64,000 nucleotides of DNA, from assembly GCA_037976565.1 (NCBI GenBank), contig CP137680.1:13534733-13598732 (forward strand), given 5' to 3'. Positions 1-11,218 of this stretch are shown here, piece by piece (within the stretch, counting starts at the first letter, position 1; every line of letters starts with the position of its first letter). The notes below the pieces were generated by a model. It worked only from the letters and a program-made list of their open reading frames with translations, was not told where the DNA came from and made no database searches. The position numbers and the translations under genes were made by a program. This DNA comes from Mesocentrotus franciscanus. Taxonomy: Eukaryota; Echinodermata; Echinoidea; Camarodonta; Strongylocentrotidae.

Positions 1-1
1 T

Positions 2-448
2 AGCGTAACGTCACTACTGGGAGACCTCCAATGGCATTCGCTAGAGAGCAGGCGTCAACAACAACGACTGTCAATGCTCTACAGGATCAGATACGACATG
101 GTTGACATTAACTGGAACCAGTTTTTATCAGAAACATCATCACGCACCAGGGGGCACAGCTCTCGCTTTTGGACACCTTACTGCAGCAACCAGACTTTCC
201 TCTCATCTTTCTTCCCTCGTACTAGTAGAGAGTGGAACAACCTCAAGAGGGACCCTGTAGACTTCCTTACTCTGGATGCCTTTAAAAGGGCATTGAAGGA
301 TCGCATCCAACTGATGGTAGCACATCGCTGTCTACGCTTTTTAACAGCACATCACTGCATATGTATATATTTTGCACCTGGATTGATGCCTACACACATT
401 TTGGACATGGCACACACCACACTGCAGTGCGTAATCTTCGTTGTATGA
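2..448 (+). mobile_element. LINE reverse-transcriptase C-terminal fragment (window edge)
   Basis: The frame is open from base 2 to the stop at 446-448. Its translation resembles the region that follows the RT domain in many animal non-LTR retrotransposons: a DLQWHSLESRR block, then RLSMLYRIRYDMVDI, then FFPRTSREWNNL and a final LDAFKRAL segment. These blocks are typical of the end of the pol ORF of RTE/Jockey-like LINEs in marine invertebrates (family knowledge). The catalytic RT motifs would lie to the left, outside the window, so intactness cannot be judged. The C-terminal tail after about base 330 looks unremarkable. It is a retrotransposon remnant, not a host gene. Confidence 0.72.
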
Positions 449-1440
449 AGTAGCACTTAACGAGGAAGAAGAGAAGAAGAGATTCACCAAAAGAACATGA
501 TACGTCGTTCACGAAACTTTCGCAGAAGATTAGGAAAACGCGAACGAAGTAGGACTATTTCTAGAAAACTTCAGAACAATTTATCGGTGACGTCGACTGA
601 AAATTGCAAATATTGATGTCAAATGTTACTGTCTGAGCATGGACCTTCTACGAATGGACTTTCGACGAAGCAGTCCCTTTGATCCTATGAGTTCCACCGC
701 TAGGTTTAAATTTCGCGCCGATGCAAAAACCCAGCGTGTGGTCCCACCACAATCTGACAGCTGGATATGCGATCACTTGCGCAATCTTGCATAATCGCGA
801 CAGCAGGCGCGCGATCTTGGGTTGTTCGCTGCTCCTTCACATCGTTGAGAACCTAGTCTTAAATTGCATGAGCGATCTCCGCAATGCGGACATAGCGAAC
901 ATGTTGTTTTTTTTCTAGTGACTGATATTAAATATTGTCATTGTTTTCAGCGCTGTATTTACTAGCAATTATTATTTATTTCGCTGTGTGTATTATTCCA
1001 TGAAATTTATTTTTCGTACTCATGAGTCATGTGTTGTTTATAAAGTAACTAGAAGAGCAGGATTATCATTAGATGACATAAACATGAAAGAATTGTATGA
1101 TTGGCATGGGCAATCAATATCGACACAGACGACGGAAATTACGGAACGCAAAGTCCCCTAATTTTATGTTGAATATCTTGCAATGTTTGTCAATTCCCAA
1201 ATTTACGGACGCCGTCATTTATCCAAATTCCTAGATTCTCAAATAACCCCGTACACATATAGTACATCAAGATAAAATAAGATAAACATTTTTGTTATCT
1301 TCTAATTGGTATAAGGATCTTAAAGAAGTGATGGATTTATTCCATGGTATGCCAAACAATAATGTTTCCTATATGACGTCACGACGTTGACGATACCCAG
1401 TTGCGGCTACAAATGTACAATGTCCGATAATTCAGAGCCT
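449..1440. other. Gene-free stretch
   Basis: AT-rich, apparently single-copy sequence after the LINE fragment. A 65-codon ORF at 721-918 shows no motif or hydrophobic pattern. A CRE-like TGACGTCA lies near 1374. No splice-bounded exon, RNA gene or repeat structure can be supported. Confidence 0.5.
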
Positions 1441-1620
1441 AATGATGATAATAATAATAATGGTATTTATTCAATAATCATCATCGCAGCTCGAGAGCTG
1501 AATTACAAATGATTTTACAATAACAAGTACATGATCTTAATTAATTACAAATGGCGTAAAACATAAACAAAAATATTTCTTCATAATAATGATAGGAGTA
1601 TACATTAGAACAGGAAAAAT
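1441..1620 (-). repeat. Probable LINE/SINE 3'-end fragment with AAT tail
   Basis: A short (ATA)n run is followed by a TATTTATTCAAT motif. This arrangement looks like the reverse complement of a retroelement 3' end with a simple-repeat tail, as in the better-supported LINE at 5166-7170. No coding part is visible, so the assignment is tentative. Confidence 0.3.
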
Positions 1621-3469
1621 GTATCTATCCCCAATTAGGCTTGAAAGGGAAGTAGAAAAGGAGAAGCTGAGTTCTTAATTAATAATTAAGTGTAACAGGT
1701 CAAAATTGTACTGTTTTGTGGTGAAAAGACCAATCAAACATATTATGTAAAGGTAGTATTAGTCTACACCCGCTCTGATAAGAACCCCCAAATTAACCTC
1801 CAAAACAAAAGCCTTCCTGTCTCCCTCCCAGTACTAAAGCCCCCTCGTTTGATTAACAAGAAATAAGACCCTTTCCCAGAACAGATTACCGGTACATGTG
1901 TAAGCTAGACCACCACGAGAGCTAGTGTAACTGTTATAAAAGTGGGCAGAGGTATTTGTCAGATTCACTCCTGCACTGCACCCCCATCCATGGGGCAGGC
2001 AGGCAGCTAGGAGGTCGTCTCTGCATCAAGCTTTTGGGGTTACATTATATTAGGTAAGAAGATTATTCTTTTGTCAAGTTTAATAATTATTAAGATAATT
2101 AGTATTTTTGTAGATGTATTCTGATATGTTAGTTGATCATAACCTTGGTATCGTTCTGGATGATACGTTAATGTGCTGAATTAATATGCATTCTGTAAGC
2201 TAGGTGTGGCATTTTATCTGTTTAATCATTATATAGTAGGTTGATTTCGTTAGTGGGTTAAGCATTTGATTCTGATTTGGTAATAGTAATTTGAGATGAT
2301 TTGAATGTTACTATGTAATATTCTGTTCTAGTAATCTTGAGGAGTTATAGTTATAATGTACGTGTTGTTGATATAGGTTAACTATGGATAATCATATTTT
2401 GCGGACCAGATGTTAGTAATATTAATAGTTTGCGGTTAACGTCATTGAATCGTTTTCAGTGTTTCACAATAATTTGTATTAATTATTATTCCTTTAGGTG
2501 TTAACACTAACAGACAACATGTAAGAAGGAGGGTACCATCAGAGGAAACCGGTCCTCTATATAGGCCAGATTGCCAGGGTGAGTGGTTATTACATATAGG
2601 CCACTAATTCGATGTAGTTTTAATGGGAAATTATGTTTGATTGTTTGACAATTATAGTGCTTCTTTTTCTTTTCTCCATAACATGTGCTCCTAATAAAGC
2701 GACAAAGAGCAATTTTTTCTTTAATTTTCCCCCAAAGCTTGCTCGCTACGATCGCTTGCATTTTTTAATTCATATAATTATGTTAATTATGAAAGATATT
2801 TTCAGTCTTTCATGATTAGATTGTGCTTAAAACCAGTAGCGTACTCACAACATAGTGGTATATACCAATTAATGTCTAAAAATTGTATATTTTCGCTTTG
2901 ATATTTCCCTTTGTATGTGCCCTTTTTTTCTCCAGAAAGTGTCCTTTGTTGTTGTTGCCCCCTCCCCCTCTGAATATATTGATTAGTTATATGAATTCGG
3001 CGAAACATTGATGCGGCCAGCCAGTTAGCTCGAGCGAGCAGCATACACCTAGCTATGGATGTAATGCCAACTTGCTGTGGTCCGCACGCAGCGTCTAATT
3101 TTTCAGGAGCTTAAGCACCGTTTTACGCTTTGATACCGTGTTGCCGGTTTTGAATTTTTTGGGCGACGGTCGCTATTTAGATTTTCTACGGAAAGACTCA
3201 CAACAAGCACTTTATTCATGACACATTTTGAAGACACTACAAAAAAAAGTTTTAAAAAAAAAGTTAAAAAAAACTCCGACCGACCGACCCATGTTTTGGC
3301 ACCTAAAGGGCAATACAACATCTTTTTTTTTTTAGGCCTAACGGACGTAGTTTGGGGATCGCGCGATGAGTTGGGAGTTGAGACACCGCGCTGTGTGTGG
3401 GATTGATGCGTGTTATAGAAGAATAAAAATAGAAAACGGACAGAATCTGGACTACTGTTTACCTAGTAA
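1621..3469. other. Gene-free stretch
   Basis: No recognisable gene. The segment holds scattered T-rich tracts and an A-rich tract around 3240-3275. Several ORFs of 60-84 codons lack family motifs and overlap each other on opposite strands. Confidence 0.45.
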
Positions 3470-3703
3470 GTCCAGAATCTGGCCGATTTAATTTTGATCT
3501 CCACCACACCGACGCAATGCGATGCGACCTTCCCCTACTTACTAATACTCGCTGCCAGCCGAAGATGGCGTGACCCTTGAATTAGCCTGAGGACGCCCGG
3601 CGAAAATAGGGCTGGTGCGTATGAGTTCGTTGTCGTTGATAACGCCATTTTCGGCGGCTTGAATCAAGCGTAGGGAATATAAAGTACCGGCCAGATTCTG
3701 GAC
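3470..3703. mobile_element. Short inverted-repeat element (MITE), family 1
   Basis: The ends read GTCCAGAATCTGGCC (3470-3484) and GGCCAGATTCTGGAC (3689-3703), near-perfect 15-bp inverted repeats enclosing 234 bp. A stretch next to the left end (about 3469-3510, including TTTAATTTTGATCTCCACCA) recurs reverse-complemented at 41704-41745, so this is a dispersed family. No target duplication is clear and there is no coding capacity. Confidence 0.6.
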
Positions 3704-4609
3704 TTCTGATTACCAATTTACCATGATCAACTCGTCATATTTGGAGCTCTATTGTCTCTGTCCCACATTATCCTTTCCCGACACGAAATCTAATTAGAGT
3801 ATCATTTTGAGTGCCTTTTGTCTCAAGTCAAAGTGTAATAGGATCAAAAATGAATAGCGCCATCTTACGTGCAACTTCCTCACAGTCCAGTTGTATTAGT
3901 CCAGTTGTATGAGTGTTCAGGACTACATGAATTTTTACAAGAACTACTGATACATTAGAAATGCGAGTGGCGGGTTAAAGGGAGTATGAGCACCCCTGCA
4001 AAATGTGTAAGTCTTCATTTGCTTGTCGGAGATTTTTTTTTTCTTCCAGATATTCCAATGCCCCTAGTACAAGAAAGAATTTAAAATAAAAACAGTATTG
4101 AGATTGTGCCCTATGCGGCATGTTGGGGGACAAAGGAGCATCTGAAAAGGTTATTATTATTAGTAGTAGTAGTAATAGTATTATTATCCTTATCATTATT
4201 ATTATTATTATTAATATTATCATTATCATTAATTGTTTGTTTGTCAGATGTGTACATCAACTAATAACTAACAGATGCACAATTTGTTCCTAAACAATTC
4301 TTTACCATTTTCCTGCACCCAAATAACGTTTCAAATTGACGACCCCCAAAAAAAAAAAAAAAAAAAAAAAAAAAATTCCATAAGAATAACCATTTCTGCC
4401 TGGGACATTAGGTCTACATCCCTTCTTTTTGCGGGAAATGCTTGTACATGCCAGACATAGCAACGATTGAACGATCTGTACATTTTAAAATGCATTATTT
4501 TGCTTATTTGTGGATAAATTCGATTCCCTTAGATTTAGATAAAAACATGCAAAAAACATTTCAAAAAATATATAATGATAATTTTAAAAATGTTTTTATT
4601 TTAGTTTCA
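3704..4609. other. Gene-free stretch with poly(A) and AAT microsatellite
   Basis: Contains an (ATT/AGT) microsatellite at about 4151-4230 and an uninterrupted A tract at about 4349-4375. No exon or RNA gene is supported. Confidence 0.55.
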
Positions 4610-4915
4610 AAGGAATTCAATGTTTTTACCAACACTTTGTAATACCTTTAAAATATTATAAGAATTATAATAAATTATTCTTTCTGTGCATTAACTAAAA
4701 CTCGATCTAAAAATTAATACAAATGCACCATGGTCGAACTATAGCTTCGCAGGAAATAGAGTAAGGAATTCAATGTTTTTACCAACACTTTGTAATACCT
4801 TTAAAATATTATAAGAATTATAATAAATTATTCTTTCTGTGCATTAACTACAACTCGATCTAAAAATTAATACAAATGCACCATGGTCGAACTATAGCTT
4901 CGCAGGAAATAGAGT
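4610..4915. repeat. 153-bp tandem duplication, two copies
   Basis: Copy 1 (4610-4762) and copy 2 (4763-4915) match at essentially every base; one difference (actaaaact versus actacaact) was seen by eye. Each carries one start of a short ORF beginning ATGCACCATGG. The near identity implies a recent duplication or an assembly artefact. Confidence 0.85.
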
Positions 4916-5026
4916 ATAATAATTATGTGCAGGAGAACACAAAATGTTTTCATCATTACATGTCCAATTATAGCATCTCATATAATCCTTCTGCATGCTA
5001 CCAGGAGGATGTCAGACCAAAGATAG

Positions 5027-5165
5027 TCTGCAGCTACAGACTCAAATTTGACACTTAAACAAAAGTCCACATAGTCTTGAGCACAGCCTAACTCTGTAAG
5101 TCTCTTGCTGTGTCAGGAGCAGGTACAGTACAAGGCGATTTGGCTGCGGTCTCTGTATAGTCTTA
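5027..5165. repeat. Diverged direct repeat, left copy
   Basis: This block, containing ACTCAAATTTGACACTTAA and a later CAGGTACAGTA, recurs in the same order and orientation at 7358-7500 at roughly 70% similarity by eye. The two copies bracket the LINE at 5166-7170. It may be a separate repeat family or an old segmental duplication. Confidence 0.55.
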
Positions 5166-5716
5166 GATAAGATAAGATAAGATATTTATTCGTCTTTCTT
5201 TCAAATGTCACATAGAGCAGTACATGAAATCATTACACATTTACAATGCAAACAAAAAAGATTATGACAATGATAAAACAAAGTGAACTAAAAGAAAGAC
5301 GAAGAGACCCTGGTAAAAGCAGAGCTTGTAAGTTTTAGGGTCCCCTCTGGACCAAATAATTGGTTGGTACATAAAAAAGCAACAAGATAACCATGATGGG
5401 AGTATATATTTGTGACTACCTAAGAATACATTAAGAAAAAGGTGGTATAAGAAACAAGAAGTGTACACAAAATTCGGGAAACTAGACTAGACGAGACAAG
5501 ACGGGAGAAAAGAGAAAATATGAGAAATAATAAAAGACTACAGCATATCGACAATAGGCACAGCACACAACGAGCACAAGACAACAGTGGGAGGGGATAA
5601 AAGGCTGACAATCTGAAAATATTCAATTAGACACATAATATCAAGAAGAAGGAATTATATACATATGTAATAACATAATAGATCTATCATCAAAATAACT
5701 ACGAAAATGAACTACT

Positions 5717-6013
5717 CTATGAGTCACAATATTTATCGAGAAGATAAACCTTAAGTGTACACTTAAATGCAGAGAGACTAGTTTGCTTAACGCTAGAGCC
5801 ATGAGAGTTCCAGAATCTAGGTCCAGTACAAACCAAAGTATTAAAAGTAAACTTTGTCCTTACTTGGGGTAAGTGAAACGCAGAGGCATTTCGTGTAGCA
5901 TGGTCATGAACTTGACTATTTTTCCTAAACATACCGACAAGAGCCTGTGGTAGGACACCAGAATTGAAGTTGTACATTAGTGCACCCAGTTGAAGGTGAG
6001 AAATATCTTGCAC
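5717..6013 (-). pseudogene. LINE RT C-terminal domain remnant
   Basis: A 98-codon open stretch in minus orientation. It reads as the post-RT domain of the element at 5166-7170: basic, ending in a conserved-looking RTKFTFNTLVCTGPRFWNS segment, a motif typical of the end of non-LTR pol proteins, and then a short tail ending in a stop. It is out of frame with the RT core upstream. Confidence 0.7.
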
Positions 6014-6191
6014 CTTTAAAATTCTATGCGTATAAAAAGCGGATTAGTGTGTGTACGAAAGCTAACATTACAAATAATTCTTAAGATCCTCTTTTGAATC
6101 AAGTATAATTTTTCAAGATTAGTTTTAAGAGAGTTACCCCAAGCAAGAACACCATAATTCAGATAGGGAAGGATTAATGTTGAATACATTA

Positions 6192-6872
6192 TTAGAGAAT
6201 GTCTTTAGGAAAAATTGATTTCAACTTATGAATTACGCCACTGTTTTTTGACAATGTCTTACGGAGATGATTTACATGAATTTTCCAACTCATTTGCTCA
6301 TCAATGTGCAAACCAAGGAATTTTGTTGATGATACCCTATCTATCAATACATTATTAAATGATACATCTCCCGGAAGCACTTTTATTGTATTACTAAAAA
6401 ACATATAATTTGTCTTTTGCAGATTTAAAGACAATTTATTTGCTTGAATCCACAAAGTAATTTTACTTAGTTCGAGATTAACCGTTTCTAACAGAGTTTG
6501 TGGATTTTTGTGTGAGTAGTACAAGCTGGAATCATCAGCAAATAAAATGAATGACAAAATATCAGATGAGAAATGAAAGTCATTAATATATACAATTAAC
6601 AAGAGTGGACCAAGGAGAGATCCCTGAGGAACGCCGCATGTGACATCCTGTAACCCTGATTCAAAACCGTTTAAAGAAACAAATTGTTTCCTGTCAGCTA
6701 AGTAGCTCTTAAACCAATCCAGAGCTGTGCCCCTGACACCATAATGTGATAATTTCTCTAGTAAAATGTCATGATCTATAGTATCAAATGCCTTGGAATA
6801 ATCAAGAAATATACCGATTGTGTGCATCTTTTTGTCTATTGCTTGTGAAACCTTATCTATAAAGTGCAGCAA
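6192..6872 (-). pseudogene. LINE reverse transcriptase core, 226 codons open
   Basis: Non-LTR RT core on the minus strand. Motif A reads FLDYSKAFDTIDH, motif B GVPQGSLLGPLL and the catalytic box C FADD, followed by the thumb segment TKFLGLHID. Known role of the family: target-primed reverse transcription of element RNA. These 226 codons have no stop, so the copy is not very old, but flanking frameshifts remove the upstream RT motifs from the frame and no endonuclease is present. The first codon is not a natural start; the ORF simply opens after an interruption. Confidence 0.9.
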
Positions 6873-7170
6873 GGCATGAGAGGTAGTATGTTTCTCTCGA
6901 AACCCAAACTGAAGTGAAATTTGAAAATATTTTACTTTAAAAAAAAAATTCTAATGTTCTAACATACATCACTTTCTCAAGGATCTTTGAGAAGGAGGTT
7001 AAAAGGGAAATAGGGCGATAATTTGAGAAAGATTGGGGATCTCCCTTTTTAAAACGGGTACGACTTTTGCAATTTTCATACTTTCAGGGACTATTCCATT
7101 TAACATTGTAGCTAGTGCATTAGGCCTACGACTGACATGGATTTGTGCCTGGAAACTAGACCAAAGATGA

Positions 7171-7520
7171 CCCTCGATGAGTGAGGCAGTGACGATGTAA
7201 TATAGGTCAAGGAATGCGAAGAGAAGATGAAGACCTAACCGAGCCCGAGCAAGCATTAATTTTGACCGGGCGCTGAACCCGTAATCGAAGCTGGCTAACC
7301 CGATAATGAACTCGCAGACATCTGCTCAGTCAGCTTTCTCCGATCCGCGGTTGGGACCTAGTCTGCCGCCACAGACTCCAATTTGACACTTAACCATAAT
7401 TTCTAAAGCCTCGAGTTGAGCCTAGCTCTGTCAGTCTCTGGTTGTGTGCAGGTACAGTAAAGCATCTATGCAGTATGCTGGCAGCCTTTTATAGTCTCAC
7501 AATGCATATACTGATATACG
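7171..7520. repeat. Right copy of diverged direct repeat plus flank
   Basis: Positions 7358-7500 match 5027-5165 in order and orientation (shared ATTTGACACTTAA, CTCTGT and CAGGTACAGTA blocks). The last eight bases, 7513-7520 (GATATACG), are the target duplication of the adjoining hAT-like element. Confidence 0.5.
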
Positions 7521-9011
7521 CAGGGGCGGCCGAGCGACTTCCAAAGTGGGGGCACCAACGAAAAAGGGCACTTTCTAGAAAAAGGGAACCTACAAAGAGA
7601 AATCTCAAAGCGAAAACATACAATTTTGTTTAGACATTGGTATATACCCCTACATTGTGATTACACTATCAGGGATGATTTCAATATTTGTTTCTCTTTA
7701 TACATCATACAAGATAGGCCTATTGCTTTTAATAAGCACCATACTTTTGCAGTTGGGTGTGATGGACTGAATTCATTTGCGAGCGAGCGAAGCGAGTGAG
7801 GAAAATTTTTAATATTTGTGAGGGTCTCAATGCGAAAAATTACATCTTATAAAGAAGAAAAAACCCAATCCTGATGGGTTATAAGCAAATTCTCATAACG
7901 GAAGACTGAAAAGACCTTTGATAAGTAACATAATTATATCATCTATAAATGCGAGTGAGCGTAGCGATCATGCTGTGGGGGAAATTGCTCCTAGCGCTTG
8001 AAATTAGGGGCGCGTTTAATGATGAGAGGAAAAGGGGACACTTATCGAAAGTGATAAGACACTTATTAGAAAAGAAAAGGAGCACATGTAAAAGTACAAA
8101 GGGTAATCAGAGGTGAAAATGGGGCACTCCTTACAACTGAAAAGAGGCACTTATGAGAATGGGAAATGGGCATTTATCAACGGAAAAGGTGCACCCATCA
8201 GATTTTGATAGGGGCATTTATGAAAAAGGGGATAGCTCCCTTATTAGAAAGGAAAAGGGGCACGTATCCTTGTCAAAAGGGAAATTATCAGAGGTGAAAA
8301 GGGGCACTGACCAGATATGAAAAGGGGCACTTATGAGAATGAAAAAAAGGCAATTATAATAAAGGAAAATGTGCATTTGTTGACCGAAAAGGGGCACCGA
8401 TCAGATTTTAATAGGGGCATTTATCGGAGATGAAAGTGGGCTTTTATGAGAAGGGGGAAGTGGCTCTTATTAAAAAGAAAAAGAGGCACATGTTAAAATA
8501 AACGGGGCACTAATCAAAGAGGTAATTATGAGAAGGGGAAGGGGCACTTATAAGAAGGAAAAAGAGCATTTATTAGAAAGGAAAAGGGGCAGTTATTAGA
8601 GGTGAAAATGGGCACTCATCAGAGATGAAAAGGGCACTTATCAGGAGGGGAAGGGGCACTTGTCAAAGTAAAACGAGCAGCTCTCAGATTTGAATAGGGC
8701 AATTATCAGAGGTGAAGGGGGCACTTATCAAAAGTGAAAAGGGGCACTTACTAGAGATTTAAAAGGGCACTCATGAGAATGGAAAATGGACACTTATTGC
8801 AAAGGAAAATGGGAACTTGTCGAGGGAAAAGGGGCACGTATCAAAATAAAAAGGGCACTCATCAGAGGTGAAAAGGGGAAGGGGCACTTTTACAAAGTAA
8901 TTGGGGCACTTGCCAAAGTAAAGGGGCACTTTTCTTATGTAAAAAGGGGCACTTTGGGGGTGCTTGAAAAAAATGGGGGCACTGTGCCCCCCTCCCGGAG
9001 GGCCGCCTCTG
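7521..9011. mobile_element. Non-autonomous hAT-like DNA transposon, copy 1 (1491 bp)
   Basis: Starts CAGGGGCGGCC and ends GGGCCGCCTCTG, imperfect terminal inverted repeats. It is flanked on both sides by the identical octamer GATATACG (7513-7520 and 9012-9019). Eight-base target duplications with CAG-starting ends are the mark of hAT-superfamily transposition (family knowledge). The interior has no transposase; most of it is a degenerate minisatellite (8029-8990). A related copy with its own octamer duplication lies at 38202-39336. ORFs inside it are by-products of the array. Confidence 0.82.
8029..8990. repeat. Degenerate minisatellite inside hAT-like element
   Basis: Roughly thirty imperfect units of about 25-30 bp, built on a core like AAAAGGGGCACTTATCAGAG, with variants (CATTTATCA, CACCCATCAGATTT, CACATGT). 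The same order of variants is found in the second element copy at 38666-39290, so the array was carried by the ancestral element. Confidence 0.85.
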
Positions 9012-9121
9012 GATATACGCATAACAAGGGTTTGTGTCTGCATATTTCTTGTGCCCAGACGCCATTTAATTACTAGCCCTACAATCCCAAGATGAGCTTT
9101 TGCATCTCAAGACGACGGGAC

Positions 9122-9502
9122 ACATTATTGTATATCCACTGGACCTATAGCTTATGGCTGTGAATAATGAATAATATTCTTGTTGCAATGTGGTACAACA
9201 CATTATAATTATTCCTGCATTGATTTATTTTCCAGACTCGAGCAGTGTGATTGGATTAGGCCTATTATGTGTTGCGCTATTATTGAATACTGCTATTAAT
9301 CTCAATTATTGTTGTACATTATTGTATATCCACTGGACCTATAGCTTATGGCTGTGAATAATGAATAATATTCTTGTTGCAATGTGGTACAACACATTAT
9401 AATTATTCCTGCATTGATTTATTTTCCAGACTCGAGCAGTGTGATTGGATTAGGCCTATTATGTGTTGCGCTATTATTGAATACTGCTATTAATCTCAAT
9501 TA
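9122..9502. repeat. Perfect 187-bp direct repeat, period 194 bp
   Basis: 9122-9308 and 9316-9502 appear identical throughout by eye, separated by a 7-base spacer. Such identity points to a very recent duplication or an assembly duplication. Confidence 0.88.
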
Positions 9503-9690
9503 GAGGGCCCCCTGCAAAAGCCAATTATTAATACCCCAGCCATTGCCAGGTACCCATTTGGGTGGAGAGTGGCAAATGTGGATTAATGTCTTGAAGGACG
9601 TCCGTGCCGGGTTGAGATTCGAACCCTCAACACTCAGTGGACTGAGAGCCAAGCATGAGCCACTATAATATACCACGTCAACTTCTAGTA
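9503..9690 (-). repeat. tRNA-derived SINE-like element
   Basis: On the minus strand a pol III B box GGTTCGAATC (9616-9625) sits inside a T-arm-like stem (GTTGAG/CTCAAC). An A-box-like TGGCTCATGCTTGG (9649-9662) lies upstream, and an anticodon-arm-like CTCAG/CTGAG stem lies between them. Acceptor-stem pairing is poor, so it is not a functional tRNA. The downstream body (about 9530-9600) shares the segment GGGTGGAGAGTGGCAAA with 15643-15660, as expected for a dispersed SINE family. Confidence 0.68.
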
Positions 9691-9992
9691 TCATATTAAT
9701 TTTTTTTTTAGTTTAACTGATCTGAGGCAAGAGTAAATGAATCATAATTATGTAGATGTGATGATTGATTCACATTTTTGAAAAGATGATTATAGAAATC
9801 AATAAATCAATTATCACTGGTATCCTATAGTATCAACGCCATTGGATGATAAGGTCGTTATGATTATTTTCATTCCTATATCAATACCTTATAGTATTCG
9901 AATGTGTATACAGTATATAGATAGAGGTCGTTGGTAGGTCGTGCATTACTTTATTCTGTCCATGGTCCATGGTCAGCTAGCCATGTTGACCT
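9691..9992. other. Gene-free stretch
   Basis: AT-rich sequence between the SINE-like unit and the duplicated segment. I see no coding or structural signal. Confidence 0.45.
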
Positions 9993-10200
9993 CATGACCT
10001 GCTTTCTTTGTCTCCTCCCCCAACCCCCCCCCCCACACACACACACATACACACACTTCATTTCGACAGGACTGTATTCGCATGTTGAAAATGCAGTCCG
10101 CAAAGTAGGCCTAATAATAATGAAGCGTGTTCATGATGGTAAGGAATTCCGTTCAAGTTTCCTCCTAAAATCATGATTATAAAAATGATAATTATCTATT
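9993..10200. repeat. Duplicated ~200-bp segment, copy 1
   Basis: Runs from CATGACCTGCTTTC through a C tract and (CA)n to a TATCTATT end. It matches 11809-12008 in the same orientation at about 90% by eye, including the AAAATGCAGTCC and GTTCATGATGGTAAGGAATT blocks. The CA tract differs in length. It is either an unnamed repeat family or a local duplication. Confidence 0.75.
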
Positions 10201-11218
10201 TGTGTCGTGGAAGGAATAAAATCCTGAACATGCATATAATATTTCCCTTACAAACAACTATTTTCTATACAACAGTACTTTTTTCTCACATAAAAGCAAT
10301 AAACACGTACTTGATATTTTTTTAACAAAAAAGAGCAAAATAGAAACGACATGTAGACCTATATAGTCTCTTTTAAATTATTAAGCGAGTGCATTGGTTG
10401 ACAATTAGAGACACAATTTGAAGTGAAATAAATAACAAACTTTGGCCGTCCAGTCAATATGATACAAAATCATGTTATTATATTGCAATTTCACCACGTG
10501 TTGAGTCTATTTATACAATGTACGTATACAGTGTATACAATGAAATTGAAATGGCAAACACGCACAAGTTTTAAAAATTGATCTAGGGGCATCATACGGA
10601 AAAATACCAGATATCAAATCAATTGGAACTTCCTCGTCCTCATTTAATAAAAAACTTTAAGGAACACTTTCATTTGGACTAATAATCTTGGAATACTACC
10701 AACCGTTTGGGTTTTGATACAACGGAAGATAAGTGGAAATTATCCACAATTATTCAAGATTGCACTTATAAATAAATTCCCCAATAGACAAATTAGTCTG
10801 AGACATATTTTGTTTCACTCAACGGCGAATATGAGCAATGCATGGCGACCAACTTGACTTTGAATTTGCTTTTTTGCCTTCACCATCGTCTCCTCAATCG
10901 ACTGACTCAGATCCTTAAAAAAAAAATAATAATTAAAACCGCGCGTTATAAAGTGGAGGGTAAAGAAAAAAGAGACAATAAGTCTTGGGCCAGCCATGCA
11001 CCTGTTTCGCTTTGTCTTCACTCTCCAATTAATTATCACTGGTCATCGATAGAAGACCCCTGCCCCCCTCGTCTCATCCACCCCCATCCCTCCTATGGCG
11101 GAAGATGACGGCTTAACAAATTCTGCGAACTTTATAGATAAAATGCAGTGAAAACATAAAAATGGTAAATCATTATTTCTTTCGCTGGACATGATTAATT
11201 TGGGGACTCGATATTTAA
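10201..11218. other. Gene-free stretch
   Basis: No supportable gene. Overlapping ORFs on both strands at 10815-11108 carry no motif. It ends with the TTAA target of the MITE that follows. Confidence 0.45.

Larger units (their letters stand above)
5166..7170 (-). mobile_element. 5'-truncated LINE (CR1/Jockey-like), minus strand
   Basis: On the minus strand the element runs from RT motif 0/1 sequence (GIVPESMKIAKVVPV, about 7100-7050) through the RT core and a C-terminal domain to a 3' UTR. It ends in a (TTATC)n simple-repeat tail at 5166-5185. The 3' UTR contains a GACCCT...AGGGTC stem-loop at 5305-5342. The endonuclease domain is missing, so it is 5' truncated, and the frame breaks near the A/T-rich run at 6935-6950 and again before 6013. 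This is a dead copy in the genome. Confidence 0.88.

Noticed and set aside
8029..8990. CRISPR-like array
   Set aside because: Units are degenerate, have no constant repeat alternating with unique spacers, and lie within a eukaryotic transposon.
8771..9076. ORFs of 67-96 codons rich in Gly/Lys or Pro/Phe
   Set aside because: They lie in the minisatellite of the hAT-like element, with repeated motifs in every frame and no transposase features.
9594..9670. Functional tRNA gene
   Set aside because: A and B boxes and two stems are present, but the acceptor stem does not pair and a SINE body follows, so it is tRNA-derived.
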